Assembly: GCA_963702105.1 (NCBI GenBank)
Contig: OY969712.1
Span: forward strand, 3,596,001 to 3,660,000
DNA length: 64,000 nt
Direction of reading: 5' to 3'
From: ZC4RG20 sp963702105
GTDB lineage: Bacteria; Pseudomonadota; Gammaproteobacteria; Steroidobacterales; Rariloculaceae
Shown here: positions 10,345-18,844 of the stretch, piece by piece
Layout of the letters: every line of letters begins with the position of its first letter
How positions within the stretch are numbered: the stretch's first letter is position 1
Notes under the pieces: generated by a model
The model's input: the letters and a program-made list of their open reading frames with translations, nothing else
Told to the model about the DNA's origin: nothing
The model's database searches: none
Translations under genes and position numbers: made by a program

Positions 10345-13300
10345 TCAATGAAAGTCTCGCGAGCGGCTCTCGAGGCTGCCGAGCAGCGCGCTGTAATCGT
10401 AGAGCTGGTCAGCGACGACGTGCAGCACCTCGCCCTCCCTTTGCACCCGCCCCCGCACGCCGAGCAGCCTCGCCCCTAAGAGCGCACGGCGACAGCGCTC
10501 CGCAACGCGCTCCCAAACGATCAGATTCAAGTAGCCCGTCTCGTCCTCGAGCGTGACGAACGTCACACCTGCGGCGCTCGAAGGCCGTTGGCGCGTCACG
10601 ACGATGCCGCCGGTATGCACGCGCGCGGCGGCAGGCATACCGGCGACGTCCTGAGCCGGACGGACGCGCATACGTTCGAGCCGGCTGCGCAGCAGCGCGA
10701 GCGGATGGCGGCCCAGCGTGAGGCCGAGGTGGCGGTAGTCGGCCGCTATATCCTGGCCTTCGGACGGGCGGCCGAGCAACGGCAGGCCTTCCGGGATCGG
10801 CGCCGCCTCGAGCAGCCCGGCGGCCCGCTCGACGCCCGCGACGTCCCAGCGCGCGCGATAGCGGTTCTGCGAAAGCGTCTTGAGCGTGCCGGCCGCGGCC
10901 AGGGCGCCGAGATCCTTGGCGCCGAGCTCGGCGCGGCGGGCGAGGTCCTGCACGTCGGCGAACGCGCCGGCCGCGCGCGCGGCGGCGATGCGCTCGGCGG
11001 CCTGCGCCGCGAGGCCCTTGACGCGCTGCAGGCCGAGCCGGATCGCGGGGCGCCCTTCTTCGTCGGCCTCGAGCGTGGATTCGAAATCGCTCGCACCCAC
11101 GTCGGCCGGCCGCACGGTGACCCCCTGCGTGCGCGCGGCCCGAACGAGCTGCGCCGGCGCGTAGAAACCCATGGGCTGGCTGTTCAGCAGTGCGCAGAAA
11201 AAAGCGGCGGGCTCGTGGCACTTGAGCCAGGCGGAGACGTAGACGAGCAGCGCGAAGCTCGCCGAATGCGATTCCGGAAAGCCGTACTCGCCGAAGCCTT
11301 GGATCTGCTCGCAGATCCGGCGCGCGAACTCCTCGGAATAGCCGCGCTCGCGCATACCGTCGACGAGACGCCGCTCGAAGGGCTCGAGCCCCCCTCGCCT
11401 GCGCCATGCGGCCATGGCGCGGCGCAGCTCGTCGGCCTCGCCCGGCGTAAAGCCGGCCGCGACGATTGCGAGCTGCATGACCTGCTCCTGGAAGATCGGC
11501 ACCCCGAGCGTGCGCTCGAGCACACCGCGCACGGCTTCGCTCGGATACGTGACCGCCTCGTCGCCGTTCCGGCGCCGCAGATACGGATGCACCATGTCGC
11601 CCTGAATGGGGCCCGGCCGGATCAGCGCGACCTCGATGACGAGATCGTAGTAGCACCTCGGCCGCAGCCTCGGCAGCATCGCCATCTGCGCGCGCGACTC
11701 GATCTGAAACACGCCGATCGTTTCGGCGCGCGAGATCATGCGATAGACCTCGGGGTCCTCGGCCGGGATCGAGGCGACCGTCAGCGAGCGGCCGTGAAAC
11801 GCGTTACCGAGCTCGAGGCAGCGTCGAATCGCGCTCAGCATGCCGAGCCCGAGGACGTCGACCTTGAGCAGCCCGAGCTCCTCGAGATCGTCCTTGTCCC
11901 ATTGGATGACCGTGCGGTCCGGCATCGCGGCGTTCTCGATGGGCACGAGCCGCGACAGCGGCTCCTCGGAGATCACGAAGCCGCCCACGTGCTGGGAGAG
12001 GTGCCGCGGAAAGCCGACGAGCGTCTCGACGAGCGCGACGAGCCTCGCGACGGCGGGGCTCTTCGCATCGAGGCCGGCCTCGGCGAGGCGCTCGGCATCG
12101 AGCCGGCGGCCGTCCCACCATTGCAGCGACTTTGCGAGCACGCCGAGCTGCGCCTCGTTGAAGCCCAGCGCCTTGCCGACGTCGCGCAGCGCGCTGCGGG
12201 GCCGATACGTGATGACCGTCGCGGCCAGCGCGGCCCGCTCGCGCGAGTACTTTTCGTAGATGTACTGAATGACCTCTTCGCGGCGCTGATGCTCGAAGTC
12301 GACGTCGATGTCGGGCGGCTCGTCGCGCTCCTTCGAGATGAAGCGCTCCATGAGCATCTCCATCCTGGCCGGATCGACCTCCGTGATGCCGAGCGAGTAG
12401 CACACGGCCGAATTCGCCGCGGAGCCGCGGCCCTGACAGAGGATGCCCCGGCTGCGGGCAAACTCGACGATGTCGTGCACGGTCAGAAAGTACGGCTCGT
12501 ACTCGAGCTCGTGAATGAGGGCGAGCTCGTGCTCGACGAGGCGGAGGACTTTCTCCGGCGCGCCCTCCGGCCAGCGCCGGCGCATGCCGGCCTCGGTCAG
12601 CGCCCGCAAGTGCGCTTGCGGCGTACGGCCTTCGGGCACGAGCTCGCGCGGATAACGGTAGCGCAGCTCGTCGAGCGAGAACTCGATGCGCTCGGCGAGC
12701 CGCAGGCTCTCGGCGAGCAGCTCCTCGGGATAAAGCCGGCGCAGCTCCTCGAGCGGCCGCAGGCAGCGCTCGCCATTGGCATGGGCCTCGTAGCCGAGCG
12801 CGTCGACGGTCCTGCCGAGCCGCACGGCCGTCAGCGTATCCTGCAGCGGGCGCCGCCCGCGCGCGTGCATGTGCACGTCGCCCGCGGCCACGGCGCGGAG
12901 ACCGAGCGCCGCGGCGGCCTCGAGGAGCGATGCGAGGCGGCGGCGGTCGTCGCCCTGCCGCAGCAGCTCGACGCCGAGCCACAGCCGCTCGCCGAGCACG
13001 TCCTTGAGGCGTGCGCCGGCCGCGAGGTCTGGCTGTGCGCCGGGCAGCCAGAGCACGAAACAGCCCGAGGGGCCGAGCCGAACGGCGAGATCCTCGAACG
13101 TCAGCCGGTACGCGCCCTTCTCGGCCGCGCGGCGCGCATGGCTGATGAGCGCGCAGAGCGCCGCATAGGCTTCCCGATCGGGCGCGAGCACGACGGTCTT
13201 GAGCGGGCTCGGATGCGTCTCGTCCGCGACCGAGAGCTCGCTGCCCACGATGAGTTTGAGCGGCGTGCCGCGTGCGGCGCCGTGCGCCCTGACGATGCCC

Positions 13301-13446
13301 GCCATCGAGCATTCGTCGGTCAGCGCGAGCGCGGCATAGCCGAGCTCGACGGCCCGCGCGACGAGCTCCTGCGGGTGCGAAGCTCCCCGCAGGAAACTGA
13401 AGTTGCTGAGGCAATGCAACTCGGCGTAGCCCGCGGCGCCGCTCAT
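10345..13446 (-). CDS. dnaE2: Error-prone DNA polymerase ImuC/DnaE2
   Basis: DnaE2 (ImuC) is the C-family polymerase that works with ImuA and ImuB in SOS mutagenesis and lesion bypass. The 1033-aa product starts with a PHP domain (YAELHCLSNFSFLRGASHP), has the palm-domain aspartates in PPDIDVDFEHQRREEV, a helix-hairpin-helix region and a C-terminal OB fold near residue 930. The length fits DnaE2 rather than replicative DnaE. The ATG overlaps the imuB stop as ATGA, the decisive evidence for this start. It is the last gene of the lexA-imuA-imuB-dnaE2 unit. Confidence 0.96.
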   Translation of the reverse strand: MSGAAGYAELHCLSNFSFLRGASHPQELVARAVELGYAALALTDECSMAGIVRAHGAARGTPLKLIVGSELSVADETHPSPLKTVVLAPDREAYAALCALISHARRAAEKGAYRLTFEDLAVRLGPSGCFVLWLPGAQPDLAAGARLKDVLGERLWLGVELLRQGDDRRRLASLLEAAAALGLRAVAAGDVHMHARGRRPLQDTLTAVRLGRTVDALGYEAHANGERCLRPLEELRRLYPEELLAESLRLAERIEFSLDELRYRYPRELVPEGRTPQAHLRALTEAGMRRRWPEGAPEKVLRLVEHELALIHELEYEPYFLTVHDIVEFARSRGILCQGRGSAANSAVCYSLGITEVDPARMEMLMERFISKERDEPPDIDVDFEHQRREEVIQYIYEKYSRERAALAATVITYRPRSALRDVGKALGFNEAQLGVLAKSLQWWDGRRLDAERLAEAGLDAKSPAVARLVALVETLVGFPRHLSQHVGGFVISEEPLSRLVPIENAAMPDRTVIQWDKDDLEELGLLKVDVLGLGMLSAIRRCLELGNAFHGRSLTVASIPAEDPEVYRMISRAETIGVFQIESRAQMAMLPRLRPRCYYDLVIEVALIRPGPIQGDMVHPYLRRRNGDEAVTYPSEAVRGVLERTLGVPIFQEQVMQLAIVAAGFTPGEADELRRAMAAWRRRGGLEPFERRLVDGMRERGYSEEFARRICEQIQGFGEYGFPESHSASFALLVYVSAWLKCHEPAAFFCALLNSQPMGFYAPAQLVRAARTQGVTVRPADVGASDFESTLEADEEGRPAIRLGLQRVKGLAAQAAERIAAARAAGAFADVQDLARRAELGAKDLGALAAAGTLKTLSQNRYRARWDVAGVERAAGLLEAAPIPEGLPLLGRPSEGQDIAADYRHLGLTLGRHPLALLRSRLERMRVRPAQDVAGMPAAARVHTGGIVVTRQRPSSAAGVTFVTLEDETGYLNLIVWERVAERCRRALLGARLLGVRGRVQREGEVLHVVADQLYDYSALLGSLESRSRDFH

Positions 13447-15122
13447 GCGAAGAACCCGTGCAGATACCAGTCGCGCCGGCGGCGGTCGAGATAAATCCAC
13501 ACGCGCTGGCCGCCCGCGTTGTGCGCCCTGAAATAGTCCTTGGCGACGTCCTCGCCGTCCCACCAGCCGCTCTCGATGCGCTCGGGGCCGGCGTCGAGCT
13601 CGAGCGGACCATTGAAGCAGGGCCGCGTGCGCGCCGGGCCGAGCCGCTGCGGTTCGCGCAACAGCCACAGCGGCCGCGGCGGCAACGACAAGGACGGCGG
13701 CGCCGCCGCGGCATGCTGTGTGGCGGATGCACGTGCGGCCGCGGATGCACGTGCGGCCGCGGATGCATGCGCGGCGGCGGATGCACGCGCTGCGGCAGCC
13801 GCACGCGGTGCGGTGCCGGCACGCGGCGAGGCCGTCCCGGGCATGCGCGGCTCGGCGACTCGGCCCCAGGCCTTCTCGGGCCGATGGTCAGCCTCGACCG
13901 CGAGACCGTAGACGGCGCTCGACCCGAGACGGCCGCGCAGACGCTCGACGAGCCGCAGCGGCGACTCGGCGCGCGAGGCGCCCGGACGCGGATCGAAGAG
14001 ATCCTTACGAGCGACGGGACGCATGGGCTGCAAGGGCCCGGCCGTAAGAGCGAGGGCCGTGGCCGGATGCGGCAGGCGCTTGCGCTCGAGCTTATCGCAG
14101 AGCAGCTCCGTAAACCTGCGCTCTTCGTAGGCGGCCTCGACGAGTTCCGCCGGCAGGGCCGTCGGGGCCTTGCGAAGATGCTCGAAGACGAGCTCGAGTT
14201 TGCGCACCTGCGCCTGCCGCCTGCGCAACTCCTCGGCGAGCTCGTGCGTCAAGCGCCCGACCGCCTCCGCGAGCAGCGCGAAATTCGTCGTCTCCTCCGC
14301 GAGCTCGACCTCGAAGCTCAAAGTTTCCGGCGCAGCGAAGGCCTCGCGCGGATCGGCGGCTCGGCCGAGCGCCCTATCGAGATCACGCAGACAATCGGCG
14401 CCCGTGCGCCGAGCGAAGCCGCCGCGCGGCAAGCGCAGGCAGGCGCCTATCGTCTGCACGCCCATATCGGCGAGCAGCGTCTGCACCGTCTCGGGCCAAA
14501 GGGTCACGGCGAGCGGCAGCGGATGAAGGCGGGACTGTAATTGCGCGAACGAGAACGCATCCCCGCTGCCGCCGCGCACGAGCCACAGGGCGCCGAGCGG
14601 CGTCGGCGCCGCGCAGAGCTCCGCGCCGAAAGCGCGACGGCGGGCCTCGCGCAGCAACTGCGACTTGATCGCCGCGAGGCCGCCGAACAGCCGCAGGCTC
14701 GCCTGCACCTCGAGCAGCACGGCATCCGGCGGCTCGACGCAGACCATCGGCGTGAACCTTCCGCACCATGCGGCCAGCGCTTCGAGATGAGCCTGCTCCG
14801 CGGAGGGCGAGCGCTCGAGCACCTCGAGCGAACCCGAGAAGCCGAAGGCCGCGCTGAGACCGAGGCCGGGCTCGATGCCGAGCTCGCGGGCGTAGGCGTC
14901 CGCGGCCGCGACGAAAAGCCGCCCGCGCCTGGGCTCGACGACGGCGACGGGACGCGTGACCCGCGTCGCAGCCGGAGCAGTTACGGCTTGCAGCGCAAGC
15001 TCGGGCAGCCGCAAGGCCACCCACAGCCGCGCTTCGGCGGCCGCGCGTGGAACGCGGCCGGGCTGCCGGGAGAGAGTTGCCTCCCGAGGCGAGAATGCCG
15101 GTGACTTGAGAAAGGCGCCCAT
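13443..15122 (-). CDS. imuB: Inactive Y-family polymerase homologue ImuB
   Basis: ImuB is the Y-family-like scaffold that bridges DnaE2, ImuA and the beta clamp. In the 559-aa product the first catalytic motif of active Y-family enzymes is replaced by LWVALRLPELALQ, as expected for catalytically dead ImuB. The ATG at 15122 (MGAFLKSP) lies 7 bases past the imuA stop; an upstream in-frame start would lie inside imuA. Around 13735-13800 the DNA is an 18-bp tandem repeat giving a run of ASAAARASAAAR-type sequence between the polymerase-like core and the C-terminal region. Confidence 0.92.
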   Translation of the reverse strand: MGAFLKSPAFSPREATLSRQPGRVPRAAAEARLWVALRLPELALQAVTAPAATRVTRPVAVVEPRRGRLFVAAADAYARELGIEPGLGLSAAFGFSGSLEVLERSPSAEQAHLEALAAWCGRFTPMVCVEPPDAVLLEVQASLRLFGGLAAIKSQLLREARRRAFGAELCAAPTPLGALWLVRGGSGDAFSFAQLQSRLHPLPLAVTLWPETVQTLLADMGVQTIGACLRLPRGGFARRTGADCLRDLDRALGRAADPREAFAAPETLSFEVELAEETTNFALLAEAVGRLTHELAEELRRRQAQVRKLELVFEHLRKAPTALPAELVEAAYEERRFTELLCDKLERKRLPHPATALALTAGPLQPMRPVARKDLFDPRPGASRAESPLRLVERLRGRLGSSAVYGLAVEADHRPEKAWGRVAEPRMPGTASPRAGTAPRAAAAARASAAAHASAAARASAAARASATQHAAAAPPSLSLPPRPLWLLREPQRLGPARTRPCFNGPLELDAGPERIESGWWDGEDVAKDYFRAHNAGGQRVWIYLDRRRRDWYLHGFFA

Positions 15123-15129
15123 GCTCGAC

Positions 15130-15828
15130 TCATCGGCTGGCCAAGGCCTCTGAGGTTCCGAGCCCCGCCGCCGCACGGCGGGTATCCCAGACGGGCGGCG
15201 CGATATCGAGCTCTACGCGCGCGGGCGCGCCGCCTCGGCACTTGAGAATCTCGACGCGCGTGCAGCCCGGCTCGGCCGCGACCTCGAGGCGCAGCGCGGC
15301 CGGGGACCGCAGCTTGCGGGCCGAGCCGGGGCGGAACAGCACGAGGCCGCAGCCCCGCTCCTCCGCCGCCAGCTGCAGACGCCGCAACGCCGTATCGTCC
15401 GCCTCGCCGAGCCAGGCCAACACTGCGACCGACGTGCCCGAGCGCACGGCCTGCTCGACGGCCCACAGGACATCCCGGCTCGCCTGCACCGACTCGACGA
15501 GCAGCACGCGATCGAGCTCGATGCCGGCCGCCGACCATGCGGGGGGGTAAGGCACCCAGGGGGCCGCGACGAGCACGATCCAGTGCGCTTGCACGCGTTC
15601 GTTCGCACCTTCGCCGCGCGCCGCGGCGGCGAGCGCGGGCATCCACAGGCCGAGCTCCCCGACCCCGGGCTGCTCGGCGAAAACCTCGATGACGGCGCCC
15701 CAGGGCCAGCCGCCGCCGGGCAAGATTCGATCGAGCGTCTCGAACCCCGTCGGCACGACGGCGCGCGTGCCGTGCGCCGCGCGCCCGCGCCAAACGTGAG
15801 GGCTGCTAACTATCTCTTCGAGGCTCAT
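15130..15828 (-). CDS. imuA: SOS mutagenesis protein ImuA
   Basis: ImuA is a RecA-like/SulA-like accessory factor of the ImuABC mutasome. The 232-aa product begins with the family pattern VVPTGFETLDRILPGGGWP followed by GAVIEVFAEQPG, the remnant of a RecA-type core. It follows lexA by 34 bp, a gap filled by a short GGGCTCTGACCC palindrome, and is followed by imuB after 7 bp, so it is expected to be LexA controlled. Confidence 0.92.
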   Translation of the reverse strand: MSLEEIVSSPHVWRGRAAHGTRAVVPTGFETLDRILPGGGWPWGAVIEVFAEQPGVGELGLWMPALAAAARGEGANERVQAHWIVLVAAPWVPYPPAWSAAGIELDRVLLVESVQASRDVLWAVEQAVRSGTSVAVLAWLGEADDTALRRLQLAAEERGCGLVLFRPGSARKLRSPAALRLEVAAEPGCTRVEILKCRGGAPARVELDIAPPVWDTRRAAAGLGTSEALASR

Positions 15829-15836
15829 ACCAGCAC

Positions 15837-15857
15837 AAAGGGCTCTGACCCTTTTTT
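15837..15857. repeat. Short REP-like palindrome between lexA and imuA
   Basis: AAAGGGCTCTGACCCTTTT is the same palindromic unit found as an inverted pair at 22240-22336. It lies between the lexA stop and the imuA start inside an apparent operon. Its T-rich ends could cause partial termination of the lexA transcript and so set the ratio of lexA to imuABC message. Confidence 0.65.
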
Positions 15858-15862
15858 GTTTT

Positions 15863-16474
15863 TTACTTGATCGAATTTCTCACGACGCCGACGACCACGC
15901 CCTCGATGGCCAACGCCTGCTCGCGCAGATCCACCTGGATCGGCTCGAACTCGGGGTTCTCGGGCATGAGCCACACGCGATGGCCTTCCTGACGATAGCG
16001 TTTGACCGTGACTTCGTTTTCGAGGCGCGCCACGATGATCTGCCGATTCTTGACCTCGGGCGTGCGATGCACGACGACGAGATCGCCGTCGAGAATGCCC
16101 GCGTCGCGCATGCTCATGCCGCTGACGCGCAGCATGAAGTGAGGCAGCTTCTTGAACAGATCCGGATCGATTTGGTAACGCGCCTCGATCTGCTCCTCCG
16201 CGAGAATCGGCGAGCCCGCCGCGACTTTGCCGACGAGGGGCAGGCCCAATTGCTCGCGCAGCGTGTCCTTGAGGCGGATGCCGCGCGAGGTGCCGGGCAG
16301 CAGCTCGATGGCGCCCTTGCGCTCCAGCGCGCGCAGATGCTCTTCGGCCGCGTTGACGGAACGGAAATTCAGCCGCTTGGCGATTTCGGCCCGCGTCGGC
16401 GGCATGCCCGTCGTGCTGATGGCTTTCTGAATGAGACCGAGTATTTGCCTCTGTCGGGGAGTGAGCTCACGCAT
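15863..16474 (-). CDS. lexA: SOS repressor LexA
   Basis: LexA represses SOS genes and self-cleaves on RecA-ssDNA. The 203-aa product has the N-terminal winged helix (MRELTPRQRQILGLIQ, then PPTRAEIAKRLNF as recognition region), the Ala-Gly cleavage site in VGKVAAGSP, the catalytic Ser in VSGMSMRDAGI and Lys in EVTVKRYRQ. The ATG at 16474 has an AGGAG site and the standard LexA N-terminus; an in-frame TTG two codons upstream is less likely. Two SOS boxes lie directly upstream, giving autoregulation. Confidence 0.97.
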   Translation of the reverse strand: MRELTPRQRQILGLIQKAISTTGMPPTRAEIAKRLNFRSVNAAEEHLRALERKGAIELLPGTSRGIRLKDTLREQLGLPLVGKVAAGSPILAEEQIEARYQIDPDLFKKLPHFMLRVSGMSMRDAGILDGDLVVVHRTPEVKNRQIIVARLENEVTVKRYRQEGHRVWLMPENPEFEPIQVDLREQALAIEGVVVGVVRNSIK

Positions 16475-16486
16475 CGCCAACCGCTC

Positions 16487-16502
16487 CTGTAAACATGGAC
16501 AG
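16487..16502. promoter_or_regulatory. LexA-binding SOS box 1
   Basis: CTGTAAACATGGACAG fits the CTG-N10-CAG SOS box. It lies 13 bp upstream of the lexA start codon and one base from a second box. Confidence 0.75.
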
Positions 16503-16503
16503 T

Positions 16504-16519
16504 CTGATGCTATATACAG
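16504..16519. promoter_or_regulatory. LexA-binding SOS box 2
   Basis: CTGATGCTATATACAG fits CTG-N10-CAG with an AT-rich centre. It overlaps the probable -10 element of the lexA promoter, the classical position for repression. Confidence 0.85.
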
Positions 16520-16535
16520 GAAGACGGGAGGTCAA
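16507..16535 (-). promoter_or_regulatory. Promoter of the lexA-imuA-imuB-dnaE2 operon
   Basis: On the minus strand TTGACC (16530-16535), a 17-bp spacer and TAGCAT (16507-16512) form a sigma-70-like promoter. Its -10 element lies inside SOS box 2. Confidence 0.6.
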
Positions 16536-16715
16536 GGCGATTCCGCGAAGACGCGGAAACGACCCAAAATAGGTATTGTGCCCAGGCCGCTCCGCCCGGA
16601 GAAAAAGCTTGCGAAGTCAATTGTCTGCCAATGGCGACGCATATAACCGCAATTGCAGAAGCTTCCCCTTTGGTCAATAATTCCGACGGTTCTTTCACTT
16701 AATCAGGGGATATCG

Positions 16716-17012
16716 ATGACCATGAAGCTTCAGGGCGCTCTCCGGGCGACCGTACTGCTTTGCGGCGCCGCCATCGCAGCCGGTTGCGCTTCGGTGACCA
16801 CCGAGCAACTGGACATGGTGCAGAAAACGGCGCAGGCGGCCCAGCAAGCCGCGCAGGCGGCGCAACAGACGGCCGATCAGGCCCGTCAGGCCGCTTCGGG
16901 CGCCCAGAGCACGGCGAACCAGGCCCTCCAGGCTGCGCAGGCCGCTCAAGCATGCTGCGACGCGACGAATCAGCGCCTGGACCGCATGTTCGAGCAATCT
17001 CAGCGCAAGTAA
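16716..17012 (+). CDS. Lpp-like alanine-rich murein lipoprotein
   Basis: 98-aa lipoprotein resembling Lpp/OprI, which bridge outer membrane and peptidoglycan. A lipoprotein signal peptide ends in AAGCAS, giving Cys-22 as the lipidated residue if translation starts at ATG 16716 (an ATG two codons later is also possible). The mature part is a heptad-like Ala/Gln coiled coil (QAAQQAAQAAQQTADQARQA) and the C-terminus is basic (RMFEQSQRK), ending in Lys as in murein-linked Lpp. The L,D-transpeptidase at 17723-18703 could attach it. A strong terminator follows. Confidence 0.88.
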   Translation: MTMKLQGALRATVLLCGAAIAAGCASVTTEQLDMVQKTAQAAQQAAQAAQQTADQARQAASGAQSTANQALQAAQAAQACCDATNQRLDRMFEQSQRK

Positions 17013-17069
17013 TAAGAAGCAACCAAAAGATACGCGCGGGCGGCTGCAAGCCACCCACAACTTCACGAA

Positions 17070-17105
17070 GAGCCGCCGCGGCGAGAGCCGGGCGGCTCTT
17101 TTTTT
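17070..17105 (+). terminator. Intrinsic terminator after the lipoprotein gene
   Basis: GAGCCGCC (17070-17077) pairs with GGCGGCTC (17091-17098), followed by seven T residues. It lies 57 bp beyond the stop codon and is the strongest terminator in the window. Confidence 0.9.
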
Positions 17106-17168
17106 CGGCGCATCTCTTTTCGGTGGCCTCGACCTCGAGACGTCGGTGGCAAGCGGAGTCGGTGGCAA

Positions 17169-17282
17169 GCGGAGGTCTCGGCAAAAGGGCGGTGTCGGGA
17201 CCGCCGTAAACCCCTGGGGGCTGCGTACGCACCATCCCTGGCGCGTACGCTCCCGACACCGCCCTTTCGCCGAGACCTCCGC
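17169..17282 (-). repeat. Palindromic repeat element D (minus orientation)
   Basis: 32-bp outer arms, 17169-17200 and 17251-17282, with one mismatch. Read on the minus strand, an inner hairpin with arms related to GCGTACGC closes on the CAGGGATG apex, followed by a variant tail (CCCCCAGGGGTTTACGGCGG). Its arms resemble those of F. It forms a pair with E 257 bp away. Confidence 0.88.
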
Positions 17283-17539
17283 CCGACACGTCTGCGGCCC
17301 TCGTGGACTCCGAAGAGCGCTCGGATCGATGTATCACCGGCCGCCGAGCCCTCCGCCCGACACCGGCCCGGTTGCAAGAGCGCTCGGATCAATGTCCTCG
17401 ATAGCCGAAGGCGAGTCGCGCACGGATTGGGACTGGTGACGCAGCCAGAAACTGCGGATACGTGTGAACTGGGATCCTTGCCGGAGCGATGTCCTCGCGC
17501 CGTGGCGCAGGATTCATGAACGGCCTACGACGCCTCAGA
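17283..17539. other. Spacer between repeats D and E, no gene seen
   Basis: No supported gene. A direct repeat around GAGCGCTCGGATC occurs at about 17315-17327 and 17381-17393. The right end carries GATTCATGAACGGCC (17511-17525), a 15-mer also found beside elements G, I and the relic at 55.7 kb. Confidence 0.5.
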
Positions 17540-17653
17540 GGAGGCTCGTGCAGACGGGCGCTTTCGGGACCGTGCGCGCCAGGGATGGCGCGCCCGGAGC
17601 CTACAGGGAAGTATTCACGGCGTTCCCGAAAGCGCCCGTCTGCACGAGCCTCC
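17540..17653 (+). repeat. Palindromic repeat element E
   Basis: Perfect 30-bp outer arms (17540-17569 and 17624-17653). The inner stem closes on CCAGGGATGG, followed by GGAGCCTACAGGGAAG and TATTCACGGCG. The arms are nearly identical to those of I and close to those of G. GATTCATGAACGGCC lies 14 bp to the left and an inverted CCGTTCATG to the right. It sits beyond the 3' end of the L,D-transpeptidase gene. Confidence 0.92.
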
Positions 17654-17722
17654 GGCTACCACCGACGCCCAAGCCCGTTCATGGATCCTGCGGCCGACGG
17701 CCACGAGCCGACAGCTGCGGCG

Positions 17723-18703
17723 TCAGTGCGAGGCCGGATCGAGCGCTGCGGTAGTCGTCTCGGCTTCGGCGGCGGTCGGAACGGCGGAGACACGCACGGG
17801 GATCCCGCGCGCGGCGTGCACGACCTTCTCGGCCTCGTCCCACGAGACCTTGATGTAGCGGTCCTGCGTGGCTTCGACGAATGCGCGCGTCACATCCGTC
17901 ATCGTCCACTTGCCGGCTTTGATCTCTTCGGCGAGCGGCGCGTGCGCCTCGAGATACAGCGCCCCGTCGCTGCCCCAGCCGATCTTGTAAGGCTCGTTGA
18001 CGATGTGCACGGGCGTGCCCCTCGGGACCGACTTGAAGAGCTCGGCGATGTCCTCAGGGAACAGGCGGATGCAGCCGTGCGAGACGCGCATGCCGACGCC
18101 GGCCGGCTTGTTCGTGCCGTGAATCAGATAGCCCGGCAGGCCGAGCCGCAGGGCGAACTGGCCGAGCGGGTTATCGGGCCCCGGCGGCACGACGGCGGGC
18201 AGCGGGTCGTCGTTCGCAGCGTGCTCGTCGCGGATCGACGCCGGCGGATACCAGGCGGGATCCTTGACCTTGGCGACGACGGTCGTTGCGCCGAGCGGCG
18301 TCGTCCAGTCCATGCGGCCGATGCTGATCGGATGCGTGACGACTTTGCCGGGGGCGTCGGCCGGGAAGTAGTAGAGCCTGAGCTCCGCGACGTTGATGAC
18401 GATGCCCTTGCGCGGCGCATGCGGCAGCACGAACTGCGTCGGCAGCACGATGTCGGTGCCGGCGCCCGGCAGCCAGGGATCGACTTTGGGGTTCGCGGCG
18501 CGCAGCTCGTTGTAGCCGAGATCGTACTTGCGTGCGAGCTCGACGAAGGTGTCTTCGTAGCGAGCCTGAATATGACGGACCTCGCCGACGAGATCGCCCT
18601 GAGGCGGGATGTCGTATTCGGCCGCGAGCGCGGCCACGCTCGGGGCGGCAAGCAGAACGGCGGCCAGGACGATGCGCGCCTTGGGGGCTATTGTCCGCAG
18701 CAT
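17723..18703 (-). CDS. Periplasmic L,D-transpeptidase (ErfK/YbiS type)
   Basis: 326-aa exported L,D-transpeptidase, expected to make 3-3 peptidoglycan crosslinks or attach Lpp-like lipoprotein. A signal peptide ends near ALAAEYD, followed by a LysM-like segment (YEDTFVELARKYDLGYNELRAAN) and a YkuD catalytic domain with the motif HGTNKPAGVGMRVSHGCIRL, which holds the catalytic Cys. I chose ATG 18703 (MLRTIAPK) because it gives a clean signal peptide. It follows fabH by 141 bp on the same strand, and an Lpp-like gene lies nearby, a plausible substrate. Confidence 0.92.
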   Translation of the reverse strand: MLRTIAPKARIVLAAVLLAAPSVAALAAEYDIPPQGDLVGEVRHIQARYEDTFVELARKYDLGYNELRAANPKVDPWLPGAGTDIVLPTQFVLPHAPRKGIVINVAELRLYYFPADAPGKVVTHPISIGRMDWTTPLGATTVVAKVKDPAWYPPASIRDEHAANDDPLPAVVPPGPDNPLGQFALRLGLPGYLIHGTNKPAGVGMRVSHGCIRLFPEDIAELFKSVPRGTPVHIVNEPYKIGWGSDGALYLEAHAPLAEEIKAGKWTMTDVTRAFVEATQDRYIKVSWDEAEKVVHAARGIPVRVSAVPTAAEAETTTAALDPASH

Positions 18704-18844
18704 GGCGGCAATTATAAGCACGTGCGGGCCGCCGAAACGAGAACCGGCCCGCGGGATCGCGAAACGGCCGCGCAGAATCGGGGAAACGGGCTCGCGCGAT
18801 CGGGCCCGATCACGCGCCGAGGGGCGCCGCTCAGTCGCGGACGC

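Noticed and set aside
10588..13494. 968-codon plus-strand open frame
   Set aside because: Antisense to dnaE2, whose reading is fully supported by conserved motifs; the antisense product has no recognisable feature.
17146..17754. Short open frames over repeats D and E
   Set aside because: Same reason as for B and C: coding potential arises from the repeat core.
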